DNA of 64,000 nt from Deinococcus yavapaiensis KR-236 (GTDB lineage: Bacteria > Deinococcota > Deinococci > Deinococcales > Deinococcaceae). The position numbers and the translations under genes are program-made. Numbering within the stretch: position 1 is the stretch's first letter; each line of letters begins with the position of its first letter. The DNA lies in NCBI RefSeq assembly GCF_003217515.1, contig NZ_QJSX01000003.1, positions 248,001-312,000 of the forward strand, given 5' to 3'. The notes under the pieces were generated by a model. It was not told the DNA's origin. It saw only the letters and a program-made list of their open reading frames with translations, and did not search any database. Shown piece after piece: positions 15,048 to 23,505 of this stretch.

Positions 15048-17153
15048 TTACTTGACGCCGCCGGGACTGGCGATGAAGCTCCACTTGTCGCTCAACGCGC
15101 CCGACACGTCCTTCAGCACGTCTTGCGCGCCGCTCGTGGCGCCGTCCTTCACGTTCGCCTTGGCCGACGTGGTGATCGAAACGCCCGCGTCCGTGATGCC
15201 CGACGCGCCCCACGACACGTACGCACCTTGCTGCGACTTCACGCCGACCGTGGCGGGACCCACCCCGACGCTCGCGCCTTCTTGAATGCCGACCGTGACC
15301 GTGTATTCCTTCGTGGCGAACTTTTCCGAGATCGATCCGAACGCGCCGATCCAGCCGGGCGTGACCGCCGTGACGTTCATGGAGTCGCACGAGATGCGGA
15401 AGCTCACGACGTGCACGGAAAACGCCAGGCTCATGTTGTCGAATACCGCCTTGCAAGGATCGGCGCGAGGCGTCAACAGGTCTTCGGCCACCTTGTCGGG
15501 CACGCTCGACGCGGCGCTCGCCACGCAATCCTGATAGCTTCGGATGTCCTTCGCCCAGTGCAGAGCTTCACCCACGTACCCCATGAACTCGGTCGTCACG
15601 AGAAACTCGGCGGTCAAGGACGCCCGCTCGTGCCACAGGGGATCGCTGAAGTTCGCCGCGAGGGCCGTGTGAAGCTTGTACGAGGCTTTGAGGTACGCGC
15701 CGAGGTTCTCGGCGTGGGCGTGCATGGCGCTTCGCCACTTGTCGTTTTGTGACAGCATCGCCGGGACGCACAGCGCGCGCTTGACTTCGGCCGTGGCCGC
15801 CTTGATCGAGATTTCGGGCATGATGCAGCCGCTCTCGCAGTGCGAGAAGTCCATGTCGGCCTTCGAGACTTCCCAATCGGACTTGTGATGAGAGTCGTAG
15901 AGACGTTTGACGGTCGGCTCGTCGTTCACGTGAAGGAATGCTTGCCAAAGCGCTTCCCGGCGGGCTTGCACGAGCGGCGACGCGGCGGGTTGGCGGCGAA
16001 ACCGCGCCTCGACGTCCTCGCTGCGCTTGCGCAAGCTTTCCCAACGCGCGTGAAGATCGTCGTGGAGCTTTTGGTACTTGTCGAGCAGCGCGAGCGCGTC
16101 GCCGGGCGTTTGCGGCAACTTGAGGTTGGGCATCGTGAAGTCCTGGCCGCGAGAAAGGTCGAACGTGAACGACGCGGGCAGGTGGGCCGAGGCGTTGACG
16201 TCCTTCGCGGAGGCCGCTTCGCTCACCTCGACCGTCGCCGGTTCGGTCGCTTGCGGGTCCGTCGTCTTGGCGGGCGGCGGCGTCACGCTCGGCGAGCGGC
16301 GGAGTCCGGCGCGCGCGAACTTCGCGGCTTGCGCGGTCTTGCCTTGGCACGTGAGGACGCGCGCGAGTCCGAGCCGCGCTTCGGCGAGCATCGGCTCGCT
16401 GTCGACGGCGCTCGTCAAGGCCTTCTCGGCGTCCGGCCAGCGACGCAAATCGGCGAGGGTGAGGCCCCGGTTGGCGTTCAGGGTCGCGGCGCTCGACCAA
16501 CCCAACGCGCCCGAGTCGTTCTTCGAGACCTTGGCCGCCGCGTCGAGCACGACGAGCGCTTCGCCGGTCAATCCCAGCGTGTTCAGCACGCCGCCGAGAT
16601 TCACGAGGTGCTGCGCGTTTTGCGGATCGAGCTTTTGCGCGGTCAGAAGGGCCGCCAGGGCCGCGTTGGGCTTGCCGAGCATCGCCGCCGCGAGGGCCGC
16701 TTGCGAAGCTTTCTTCGCGTCTTTGGCGTCCTCGCTGGCCGAGAAGGCCCTCCATCCTGCCGCTTCGTTCTTCTCCAGCCACGCTTGAGCGTTCTTGAGC
16801 GCCTCGGCGAGAGTGGCTGGAATTTGCACGGCCGGGAGCGGAGCGGCTTTCGCGTAGTTCACGCGCATCTGAGCGAGCGTCGGTTCCAAGCTGAGGCGCG
16901 TGGGGTCGTCGGCCTTCATGGACGTCACGAGCTTGACCATGTTGTCGTAGGCGCTCAACGCATCCGTGGAGACTTTCGATCGATCGAAGTCCGCACCTTC
17001 ACAAGCGGCGAAACTGGGCAACTTCGCCGCGAAGCTCGCTTCGGGCGGCAAGGATCGCGCGTCACTCCACGCGCGCAAGGATGCGGACTCGGCCAACGCG
17101 GTCGAGCACAGCGCGGCCGAACACAAGACCAATAACGGCAAAGCTCTTTTCAT
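15048..17153 (-). CDS. Secreted TPR protein with 'SPGGVK' tail (tandem paralogue)
   Basis: 701 residues, signal peptide to about 21. It is collinear with the 696-residue product beside it over the whole length: 'LRAWSDARSL', the same TPR block, 'PASFTFDLSRGQDF', 'CESGCIMPE', 'TPGWIGAFGS', 'SWGASGITDAGVSITT' and the identical last ten residues. The linker and coiled region differ most, as expected for structural spacers. Both genes keep near-identical promoters and each is leaderless, so the duplication included the promoter. Function unknown. Confidence 0.8.
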   Translation of the reverse strand: MKRALPLLVLCSAALCSTALAESASLRAWSDARSLPPEASFAAKLPSFAACEGADFDRSKVSTDALSAYDNMVKLVTSMKADDPTRLSLEPTLAQMRVNYAKAAPLPAVQIPATLAEALKNAQAWLEKNEAAGWRAFSASEDAKDAKKASQAALAAAMLGKPNAALAALLTAQKLDPQNAQHLVNLGGVLNTLGLTGEALVVLDAAAKVSKNDSGALGWSSAATLNANRGLTLADLRRWPDAEKALTSAVDSEPMLAEARLGLARVLTCQGKTAQAAKFARAGLRRSPSVTPPPAKTTDPQATEPATVEVSEAASAKDVNASAHLPASFTFDLSRGQDFTMPNLKLPQTPGDALALLDKYQKLHDDLHARWESLRKRSEDVEARFRRQPAASPLVQARREALWQAFLHVNDEPTVKRLYDSHHKSDWEVSKADMDFSHCESGCIMPEISIKAATAEVKRALCVPAMLSQNDKWRSAMHAHAENLGAYLKASYKLHTALAANFSDPLWHERASLTAEFLVTTEFMGYVGEALHWAKDIRSYQDCVASAASSVPDKVAEDLLTPRADPCKAVFDNMSLAFSVHVVSFRISCDSMNVTAVTPGWIGAFGSISEKFATKEYTVTVGIQEGASVGVGPATVGVKSQQGAYVSWGASGITDAGVSITTSAKANVKDGATSGAQDVLKDVSGALSDKWSFIASPGGVK

Positions 17154-17159
17154 GCTCGT

Positions 17160-17190
17160 ACGGTACGAAGACGATGGTGGCGGCAGAATG
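17160..17190 (-). promoter_or_regulatory. Leaderless CAT-N22-YANNNT promoter for the gene starting at 17153
   Basis: CATTCT, 19 bases, TACCGT, 6 bases, ATG. Confidence 0.6.
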
Positions 17191-17246
17191 TCGGGTCGCG
17201 GCGAGAGGACGCCCGCCATGCGAGACGTTTCCACGAGAGAACGGGG

Positions 17247-17285
17247 AACGGGAAGCGGGAGGGCCTTGCCCTCCCGCTTCCCGTT
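17247..17285. terminator. Hairpin terminator
   Basis: A GC-rich stem of about 17 bp closed by a short CCTT loop follows the membrane-protein gene at 17300. Confidence 0.7.
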
Positions 17286-17299
17286 CTCTCGCCGTGTTC

Positions 17300-17878
17300 T
17301 CAGGCCGGACGCGCCTGCACCGCCGAGCGGCGAGCGCCGAGCGTCACGAGCGCGAGGCCCAGCAGGAACCAACCGATGGCGGTGTGCCACGCGAACTCCG
17401 CTTGCGGCAAGTCCTCGAGGCGAGCGAACGCCATGTACGCGAAGCCGACGGGCAGCGAGATGCCGCACGCGAGCGGCGCGAGCCGATGAGGCATCGGCAG
17501 CACGCGCGCGAACAGCGCGGCGACGCTCACGACGAACGTCAGCAGCATGCTCAGCGGCCACGTGAGGTCCGTGACGGCGTACAAAGGCGAGTTCATGTCG
17601 ACGTGCAGGATGTCGAACGGACCTTGCAGCGCGGCGAGCGCGATGGTCACGAGCGGCAGCGTCACGACGAAGCTCCCGAGCTTGCCGTGGCCCGTCGCGT
17701 GCAACTGCCTCAGGGCCAGCATGGAGCAGAACCAGCCGATCGCGAAGACGAGGTACGTGAGGTTGCCGATCACGTCGTCTTGGCCGTTGAGGACGCGCTG
17801 AAAGTCGTGTCGAAAGGCGTTCGCGAGCATGGCGGGCGCGCAGATCATCGTGACGAAACCGAGGGTGCGTACGTTCAT
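17300..17878 (-). CDS. Six-helix integral membrane protein
   Basis: 192 residues with about six hydrophobic helices: 'LGFVTMICAPAMLANAF', 'LTYLVFAIGWFCSMLAL', 'FVVTLPLVTIALAALQG', 'WPLSMLLTFVVSVAALF', 'LAPLACGISLPVGFAYMAF' and 'AIGWFLLGLALVTLGA'. It has no motif of a named transporter family; DUF998-like or other small membrane families are possible but not shown. The ATG has AGGAGG upstream. It starts 22 bases after the stop of the CPD-fusion gene and probably shares its transcript. Confidence 0.75.
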   Translation of the reverse strand: MNVRTLGFVTMICAPAMLANAFRHDFQRVLNGQDDVIGNLTYLVFAIGWFCSMLALRQLHATGHGKLGSFVVTLPLVTIALAALQGPFDILHVDMNSPLYAVTDLTWPLSMLLTFVVSVAALFARVLPMPHRLAPLACGISLPVGFAYMAFARLEDLPQAEFAWHTAIGWFLLGLALVTLGARRSAVQARPA

Positions 17879-17900
17879 GGAAGTCCTCCTGAAAGAGAAA

Positions 17901-18986
17901 TTACTTGGGAAGGCGAATGTCGAAGTCGGCCATGAGGCCGTATTGCGGTTCGCGGCGGAAGGTGATGACGACGCTCGAATCCCACTCGTCCGCGTCGCGA
18001 GACTTGAGCTGCATGTCCCGTTCGGGGCCGTCCGTCGGAAGGTAACGGGCCGTCACCTTGTACTTGCCGAGGGGCACGTCGGGGATGATGTTGCCCTTGG
18101 CGAAGCGCTTCAGAATTTGTCCGGCGGTGCCGTCCACGAGCGGTCCGACGGGCGTGAGGGTGTACTCGACGCGCTCGTAGACGTACCCGCTGCCGTCGTT
18201 CGGCCAGATCGTGCCGCCCCAGTACCTGTTGCCGCGAGGTCCCGACGTCAGCAAGGTGAAGTTGCGCACCGCGCCCTTGTCCGCCGTGAAGGCGTCGTCC
18301 TTGTCGATTTGCAAGTCGAGCTCGATCGACTCGCCTTGGTACACCGTGCGCAGGCGTCCGCCCGCTTGCCAAGTGCCGAGTTGCCCTTGCGGCAGTTGGA
18401 TCACGAAGTGCCCGCTCGCGTCGGTCTTGCCGAGGGCGTTCATGTTGTAGTACAGCGTGTTGTCCGCCCAGACTTCCACGCCCGCCACGGGTTGCCCGGC
18501 GGGATTTTTCACCGTGCCCTTGAGGACGTACGGCGTCGCCTTCGTGAAGTCGTTTGTGGCCGTGGCGCCCGCGGTCGTGCTCGCCGCGCTTCCCGCGCGC
18601 TTCATGGTGAGCGCGCCCGGCCCTTTGAGGTCGTACGCGCCGATCAGCGCGCCGTTCTTGACGACCCCCGCGATCGTCACGAGGCCGTTGCGATGCTTGT
18701 ACGTCAGCTTGAGGCGTTGGGCGGCGGCGTCCCACCGCCCGCCGACTTGGTACGTCTCCTTCAAGTACGTGATGGTGCCCGCGACGTTCGCGCCTTGCAA
18801 CTTGAGCTGCGCGGTGAAGTCGATCATGTCGTCGAAGCGGCCCGACCACGCGCCGCTCACGACGTCGGCCGTGGCGGCGGTCGTCGTGACGGGCGCGGCG
18901 AGGGCGGCGCCGAAGGTCGCGGGGCCGAGACCTCCGAGGGAAAGGATGCCGAGCAAACTGATCGCGAGCGTGTTCTTGTTCTTCAT
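17901..18986 (-). CDS. Secreted two-domain CPD-regulatory-like protein
   Basis: 361 residues with a signal peptide. The N-terminal domain (about 33-130, 'DVVSGAWSGRFDDMIDFTAQ' to 'GPGALTMKR') resembles the last domain of the 7460 lipoprotein. The C-terminal domain (about 150-361) is the CPD type: 'TPYVLKGTVKNPAGQPVAGV', 'TDASGHFVIQLP', 'YTLTPVGPLVDGT', 'DVPLGKYKVTARY'. It is thus a fusion of two modules found separately nearby. The leader has AGGAG before the ATG at 18986. First gene of a two-gene operon with the membrane protein. Confidence 0.8.
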   Translation of the reverse strand: MKNKNTLAISLLGILSLGGLGPATFGAALAAPVTTTAATADVVSGAWSGRFDDMIDFTAQLKLQGANVAGTITYLKETYQVGGRWDAAAQRLKLTYKHRNGLVTIAGVVKNGALIGAYDLKGPGALTMKRAGSAASTTAGATATNDFTKATPYVLKGTVKNPAGQPVAGVEVWADNTLYYNMNALGKTDASGHFVIQLPQGQLGTWQAGGRLRTVYQGESIELDLQIDKDDAFTADKGAVRNFTLLTSGPRGNRYWGGTIWPNDGSGYVYERVEYTLTPVGPLVDGTAGQILKRFAKGNIIPDVPLGKYKVTARYLPTDGPERDMQLKSRDADEWDSSVVITFRREPQYGLMADFDIRLPK

Positions 18987-19028
18987 CGTGGTTCTCCTGG
19001 CGCCCCGAAGCGAGGCGAACGTGTCCGA

Positions 19029-19059
19029 AGCGTACGAGGAGGACGATGACACGACGATG
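19029..19059 (-). promoter_or_regulatory. CAT-N22-YANNNT promoter for the gene starting at 18986
   Basis: CATCGT, 19 bases, TACGCT, then a leader of about 42 bases. Confidence 0.5.
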
Positions 19060-19084
19060 ACGCGAAGGTGACCGTCAACGACCG

Positions 19085-19780
19085 TCAACGAACGTGCAGC
19101 GTCGCCAGGAAGCGGTCGAGGATCGTGAGGCGCGTGTCGTTCGTGAACGCGTCGAGAAGTTTCGTGGTCGCCGTCTTGTAAGCGTCCCATTGCGCGACGG
19201 GGCCGGTCGCAAGGACGTCGGGAAGCTCGAGCGGTTGCCGCCACGACACGAGGAACGTCCCGTCGCTCGTGAAGCCTTGAAAGGTGTACAGCAGCGCTCG
19301 ATCGTCGAGCGGTCGATCGAAGCGGGTGGTAAAGGCCGTGACGTAGCGAACGCCGTGCAGGCCTCCGAAGTCGAGGTACTTCACGGCGGCGTGCACCGCT
19401 TGGTCACCGACCACGAGGGGCACGAAGGGAAAGGGACCGGGAGTCGACGACGTCGCGGCGCGTTGCTCCAGCATCTTGTGAAGTTGCTTCACATTCCACG
19501 GAACGTCCAACCAGTGAAGGTGACCGTCGTCGGCGCCGTTGGCCTGTAGAAGCTCGGCGACGTCGAACACGTCGAGGTCGCCCGAGGGCCTCGCGGGTGG
19601 GCCGAACGCGAGGGCCGCGTGCGGCGGGAGGACGGCGCCCGTCCATTCGTCCCGAGCGAGCGTTCGCTCGACGACTCGGACGGGCCGAGCGAGGATGGCG
19701 GCGTCGAAGCTCAAAGTCGCGAGGGGCGCGGCGAGTGCGCCGCTCGAACAAGCCAGCAGCAAAGGCAGGAATCGAGGCAT
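19085..19780 (-). CDS. Secreted 'TFQGLT' family protein
   Basis: 231 residues, signal peptide to about 17. Third and most diverged paralogue of the family: 'LSFDAAILARPVRVVERT', 'VHAAVKYLDFGGLHGVRYVTAF', 'LYTFQGFTSDGTFLVSWRQ', 'LELPDVLA', and the C-terminal 'NDTRLTILDRFLATLHVR'. The pattern of conservation (the central TFQG block and the C-terminal helix) is the same as in the other two. The ATG lies 6 bases after TACCGT without a Shine-Dalgarno site. It is a single-gene unit. Function unknown. Confidence 0.8.
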   Translation of the reverse strand: MPRFLPLLLACSSGALAAPLATLSFDAAILARPVRVVERTLARDEWTGAVLPPHAALAFGPPARPSGDLDVFDVAELLQANGADDGHLHWLDVPWNVKQLHKMLEQRAATSSTPGPFPFVPLVVGDQAVHAAVKYLDFGGLHGVRYVTAFTTRFDRPLDDRALLYTFQGFTSDGTFLVSWRQPLELPDVLATGPVAQWDAYKTATTKLLDAFTNDTRLTILDRFLATLHVR

Positions 19781-19786
19781 GCCTTC

Positions 19787-19817
19787 ACGGTACGAGCGGC
19801 TCGGTGGCCGCGGCGTG
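19787..19817 (-). promoter_or_regulatory. Leaderless promoter, CAC variant, for the gene starting at 19780
   Basis: CACGCC, 19 bases, TACCGT, 6 bases, ATG. Confidence 0.45.
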
Positions 19818-19824
19818 TCAACGA

Positions 19825-19856
19825 AGAACGGGCGCTCCATCAGGAGCGCCCGTTCT
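19825..19856. terminator. Hairpin terminator
   Basis: Perfect 14-bp stem, loop ATCA, following the YbjN-like gene. It lies immediately beside the promoter at 19787. Confidence 0.75.
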
Positions 19857-19879
19857 CGAGGGGGTGGTTCTCGCCGTGC

Positions 19880-20350
19880 TTACTTCGCGTACAAGTTCTT
19901 GTAGAACTCGTCGAAGTCATTGGTGTACGAGTCGAGCCACGCGAGGAAGTTCTCGGCGGTGAAGCCGCCCGTGATGATGTACGACGAGTCGAGGTAGATC
20001 GTGCCGTCTTTTTCCTGGTACGCCTGGCTGTACCACTCGGCGTTCCACTTCGCGAGCTTCTCGGCGAGGCCGTCGGCCTTGTCGGGCTTCTCGAAGCCGT
20101 TGTCGGCGTTGATGCGTTGGCACACGCCGTTCTTGCAGCCCGTGAAGTAGAAGTAGTAGTTGTCTCCCGCGAGCTTCACGGTGATCGAGGGCTTGGTCTT
20201 CTCGTCGCCCGCCTTGTACTCGGGCTTGTAGCCTTCGGCCTTGAGAATCGTCATGATCGACTCGGGCTTCGCTTCGTACACCGTGGCGGCGGCGAACGCG
20301 GGCGTCGCGGAGAGGGCGGAGAGCGTCACCAACATCAACGTCTTCTTCAT
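19880..20350 (-). CDS. Exported YbjN-domain protein
   Basis: 156 residues, signal peptide to about 21. The mature protein matches YbjN domains: 'TVYEAKPESIMTILKAEGY' (helix then strand), 'GDNYYFYFTGCKNGVCQRI', 'EKLAKWNAEWYSQAY', then the closing 'FTAENFLAWLDSYTNDFDEF'. YbjN-like folds resemble type III secretion chaperones and are linked to regulation or protein interaction; here it is exported. Its codon use is lower in GC than its neighbours' (many AAG/GAA/TAC). The ATG at 20350 is leaderless: CACACT lies 6 bases upstream. An in-frame ATG at 20365 would fall inside the -10 box. Confidence 0.8.
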   Translation of the reverse strand: MKKTLMLVTLSALSATPAFAAATVYEAKPESIMTILKAEGYKPEYKAGDEKTKPSITVKLAGDNYYFYFTGCKNGVCQRINADNGFEKPDKADGLAEKLAKWNAEWYSQAYQEKDGTIYLDSSYIITGGFTAENFLAWLDSYTNDFDEFYKNLYAK

Positions 20351-20356
20351 ACCTAT

Positions 20357-20387
20357 AGTGTGCATGAAGAAGGATGATTCGTGGATG
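20357..20387 (-). promoter_or_regulatory. Leaderless CAT-N22-YANNNT promoter for the gene starting at 20350
   Basis: CATCCA, 19 bases, CACACT, 6 bases, ATG. The promoter class decides the start codon here. Confidence 0.5.
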
Positions 20388-20399
20388 ACTTCGGCTTAG

Positions 20400-21872
20400 T
20401 CAAGGCAGGAAGGCCGAGCGAACGGCGTCCATCAGCGGATCGCGGCTGCCGATCGGCGCGTTGGGAAGGTAGCCCTGGTTGATGTTCCAGACGATCGCGC
20501 CGCCGAGGCCCTTGGACTGCGCGAACTGCCCTTTGAGCGCGATGCTTTGGGGATCCTCGTACGACACGAAGTTGCACGCCTTCGGGCCGAGTCCCGTCTG
20601 CGACGACAGGTACGGCACCTTGGCGCCATCGTCCCACAGCTTGACGTTCGCGTTGTAGTACTGCGTCATGATGTTCGTGTAGCTCATGACGTTGTCGTCC
20701 GCGACGAGCTTCATGATGCTCGACGACTGCTTCGGCCCGGTGACGCCCGTGTAGCACGATCCGAAGAAGCCGATGCCGACGCCGAGCTTCGCGGCGGGCA
20801 CGCCGACGTTGAGGTAGGCGTTCACGCTCGACTCGACGCTGCTGGGCGTCGTGGCGGAGTGGCCGCTCAAGGCGCTGGAGTGCCAAGACTGCCAACCGTC
20901 GTACACGCCGTTCATGGCGTAGCTCATGATGTTGAGTCGGTCGAAGAGCGGCGCGATGTCGGCGTAGTACGGCGTGGCGTTCCACTGCGGATACGTGGAG
21001 TTCACCCAGCCGATCGGCAGCGTCAGGATGAGGCCGGGGCGTTTGGCCTTGAGGCCCGCCGCGAGCGCTTTGAGTGGAGCTTGATCCGTGGCTTGGATGG
21101 GCTCCCAGTCGAGGTCGATGCCGTCGAAGCCGTACGAGTCGACGAGGGCGAGGAGGTTGTCGATGAACTTCGCGCGGTTCGCGTCGCTCGCCGCGCCCAC
21201 GAAGCCCGAGTACTCGCCCGCGCCGCCCAGCATCAAGATGGCCTTGCGGTTGTTGGCGTGCGCTCGGCTCACCACGGACTTCGCCCAGATCGGGCCGTTC
21301 ACCGTGTCGATGTCGAAGTGGGTGTTGATCGTGCCGTCCGCGTTCGGAGTGGCGCGACCGACGACGATGTGCGTCATCGCCGTCCAATTCACGGCGTCCA
21401 GCGGGTACGCGTCGCGCAGATAGCCGACGTAGTAGCCCATCACCCAGGCGTTGCCGCTCGGCGTGGGCGGCGGCGGCACGGGGTCGGTCACGGTGATGGT
21501 GAGGACGCGCGACGTCGACGCGCCCTTCGAATCCGTGACGAGCAACTTGACGTTCGTCGTGCCGGCCGTCGTGAAGCTGTACGTCTGCGTCCTCGAGGTC
21601 TTGCAGTCGCCGAAGTTGAGGTCGCCGTAGCCGTCGCCGTTGACGTCGAGGACGCACGTGAGGGCGTCTCGTTCGCGGTCGGACGCCTGCACGGTGAAGG
21701 TCGTGGTGAGCGGTGCGGAACCGCTCGTCTTCGAGGCGGTGAAGGTCGTGATGGTCGGGGCGGTGTTCGTGGCCTTGGCGGCGCTCGGGGCGAGCGTCGT
21801 CGGCTCACTGCCGCACGCGGCGAGCGCCACGAGCAGGACGGGCGTGAGGCCCAGGAAGCGGAATCGGGACAT
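20400..21872 (-). CDS. GH18 chitinase-like lipoprotein
   Basis: 490 residues. The signal peptide ends with a lipobox ('LVALAACGSE'). An Ig/PKD-like domain follows (about 35-125: 'SAPLTTTFTVQASDRERDAL', 'TYSFTTAGTTNVKLLVTDSKG'). The GH18 barrel (about 145-490) has the family signature 'YGFDGIDLDWEP' (DxxDxDxE, catalytic Glu near residue 256) and late-barrel motifs 'NIMSYAMNGVYDG' and 'GGAIVWNINQGY'. The family hydrolyses beta-1,4-linked GlcNAc polymers, with retention through substrate assistance. It probably acts at the cell surface on chitin or peptidoglycan-like glycans. AGGAG precedes the ATG. Confidence 0.9.
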   Translation of the reverse strand: MSRFRFLGLTPVLLVALAACGSEPTTLAPSAAKATNTAPTITTFTASKTSGSAPLTTTFTVQASDRERDALTCVLDVNGDGYGDLNFGDCKTSRTQTYSFTTAGTTNVKLLVTDSKGASTSRVLTITVTDPVPPPPTPSGNAWVMGYYVGYLRDAYPLDAVNWTAMTHIVVGRATPNADGTINTHFDIDTVNGPIWAKSVVSRAHANNRKAILMLGGAGEYSGFVGAASDANRAKFIDNLLALVDSYGFDGIDLDWEPIQATDQAPLKALAAGLKAKRPGLILTLPIGWVNSTYPQWNATPYYADIAPLFDRLNIMSYAMNGVYDGWQSWHSSALSGHSATTPSSVESSVNAYLNVGVPAAKLGVGIGFFGSCYTGVTGPKQSSSIMKLVADDNVMSYTNIMTQYYNANVKLWDDGAKVPYLSSQTGLGPKACNFVSYEDPQSIALKGQFAQSKGLGGAIVWNINQGYLPNAPIGSRDPLMDAVRSAFLP

Positions 21873-22334
21873 GAAACTCCTGGCGGTTCGCCCCGCAAAG
21901 GGCGCCGCTGAAACGAAGGGAAGGAACGCGGGCGCGGCGTTCGTCGACGAACCGCGCGCCGTGGCGTTCGATGAATCGCCGAGAGGACACGGCACGACGA
22001 GCGGTCGTCCGGTCGGGATCGTCACTCTTCCGGGTCGAACTCCTTTCGTGTCACCGCTTACATCTTTCATGAGAAAGAGGATCGCGGTCTGCGAAAAATT
22101 CGACGCGCCGGGGTCCTCGATCCGGCGCGACGGGTGACGGAGATTTAGGATGAAATCGCGGCTTCGAGGACCGAGCAAGCCGCCGCCGAAGGGCGTGAAC
22201 GACTGGGCTGGCAGGCATCGTCGTTCACGCCACTTTAAGAAAGCAAAGTCGCAGTGATCCGAGGATGACTTTCGACGAAAAGACGGCGACCGCGCCGGGA
22301 AGGGCGCGGTCGCGGCGAACGTCGAGAAGGCGTT
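21873..22334. other. Long regulatory stretch between chitinase and small gene
   Basis: No gene is supported. It contains an AT-richer patch around 22050-22100, inverted repeats at 22104-22129 (CGCGCCGG arms) and 22193-22230 (GCGTGAACGAC arms, 16-base loop), and the terminator at 22286-22313. The first two lie upstream of the chitinase gene and may be regulatory or terminators. No CAT-N22 promoter was found. Confidence 0.35.
22286..22313. terminator. Hairpin terminator
   Basis: 11-bp GCGACCGCGCC stem with a 6-base loop, downstream of the small gene at 22335. Confidence 0.6.
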
Positions 22335-22589
22335 TCACGCGAAGCGCGCTCCACGCTTCGGGCCGCGCAGCACGGTTTCGAGTTCACGCGCGAGCAAGTC
22401 GAGAGGCAGGACTTCCAGCGCGGGCAGCAAGTCGAGGGCGCAGCGCAGCACCTCGCCCATGTCGAAGCGCGGGCGGCGCGCGACCGCCTGCAACTCGGCG
22501 TCGAGCGAAAGGGCGCGCGCTTTGGCGCACAGCGTTTCGTACACGTCTTGCGACTGGACGTCGAGCGATTCGGCGAGTTGGTTGTTCAT
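22335..22589 (-). CDS. Small helical protein
   Basis: 84 residues, no signal peptide. The sequence is almost wholly alpha-helical and leucine-rich: 'ESLDVQSQDVYETLCAKARAL', then 'DMGEVLRCALDLLPALEVLP' and 'LLARELETVLRG'. No family recognised. It may be a small regulator or partner protein (inference). The frame extends far upstream, but the leaderless promoter (TACCGT, 6 bases, ATG) and the terminator define this short unit. It is divergent from the nucleotidyltransferase-like gene. Confidence 0.65.
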   Translation of the reverse strand: MNNQLAESLDVQSQDVYETLCAKARALSLDAELQAVARRPRFDMGEVLRCALDLLPALEVLPLDLLARELETVLRGPKRGARFA

Positions 22590-22595
22590 GCTGAC

Positions 22596-22626
22596 ACGGT
22601 ACTCGGGAAAGGATGATCGGCGCATG
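22596..22626 (-). promoter_or_regulatory. Leaderless CAT-N22-YANNNT promoter for the gene starting at 22589
   Basis: CATGCG, 19 bases, TACCGT, 6 bases, ATG. Confidence 0.55.
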
Positions 22627-22698
22627 ATGCCAAAGATGTAGGCCGAGCGGCCTAGGCACCACGCCGCCCGGGTTTGACATGCGCCGCCGAGCGGCGTC

Positions 22699-23493
22699 AT
22701 GCTGCGGTCCACGGAGGAACTCTTGCCGACGCCCGAACGCCTGCTGTCCCGCCTCGACGCCATCGCCCGCGCGGTGAGCGCGCGTTCCACCGCGCTGGCC
22801 TTGCTCGCGCTCGGGTCGTGCGGCTCGGAAACCGACCGCTTGGACGAACATTCCGACTTGGACTTCTTCGTGATCGTCGAGACGGGCGCGAAGAAGGCTT
22901 GGCTGGACGACATCGCTTGGCTCGAAGGCGTGTCCACGCTCGCGTTCAGCTTTCCGAACACTTCCGTGGGACGCAAGGCGCTCTTCGAGGACGGCGTGTT
23001 CGTGGAGTACGCGGTGTTCGAGCCGCAGGAACTGACGCGAGCCGAGTACGCCTCGGGTCGCTTCGTGTGGAAGCGCGACGACTTGTCGGCTCGGTGGGCG
23101 ACGGCGGCCGTGCCGCCCGTGCGTGAAGCGCCTCCCTTGGCATGGCAGGTGGGGGAGGCGCTCACGAATCTCTTGGTGGGCTTGCACCGCGACGCGCGCG
23201 GAGAACGCCTCGTCGCGACACGCTTCGTGCAGCAGTACGCCGTGGACCGCGTCTTGGCGATCGCGGCGATTCTTCAGCCGCCCGTGGACGGCGCGGCGGA
23301 CGTCTTTTCACCCGAGCGGCGCTTCGAGCGGCGCTTTCCGAGCGTGGCGTCCGCCTTACCGGACATGATGCGAGGCTACGACGGCAACGCCGCCTCGGCT
23401 CTGGCGATCTTGGCGTGGTTGGAAGCGCACGCGGACGTTCCCAACTCCATGGCGCGAGAAATTCGCCGCTTGGCCGTCTCCGCGCCGTCTTGA
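22699..23493 (+). CDS. Nucleotidyltransferase-fold protein
   Basis: 264 residues, cytosolic. The N-terminal domain carries the Pol-beta superfamily signature 'GSCGSETDRLDEHSDLDFF' (GS, then DxD with two metal-binding aspartates near 54-56). The C-terminal helical part ('GEALTNLLVGLHRDARGERL') is typical of minimal or aminoglycoside-type nucleotidyltransferases. The substrate cannot be told. The start at 22699 keeps a reasonable N-terminus but has no clear Shine-Dalgarno site. An IR, TAGGCC-GAGC-GGCCTA, about 35 bases upstream could be an operator. It converges on the MCO gene with 12 bases between. Confidence 0.75.
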   Translation: MLRSTEELLPTPERLLSRLDAIARAVSARSTALALLALGSCGSETDRLDEHSDLDFFVIVETGAKKAWLDDIAWLEGVSTLAFSFPNTSVGRKALFEDGVFVEYAVFEPQELTRAEYASGRFVWKRDDLSARWATAAVPPVREAPPLAWQVGEALTNLLVGLHRDARGERLVATRFVQQYAVDRVLAIAAILQPPVDGAADVFSPERRFERRFPSVASALPDMMRGYDGNAASALAILAWLEAHADVPNSMAREIRRLAVSAPS

Positions 23494-23505
23494 ACTCGGA
23501 CCTCG

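Noticed and set aside
19071..19088. Repeated GACCGTCAAC at the end of the TFQGLT gene
   Set aside because: Only two copies spanning 18 bases; a simple local duplication with no sign of function.
22674..22679. TTGACA as a -35 box of the nucleotidyltransferase-like gene
   Set aside because: No -10 at 16-18 bases; the start codon at 22699 falls only 19 bases downstream.
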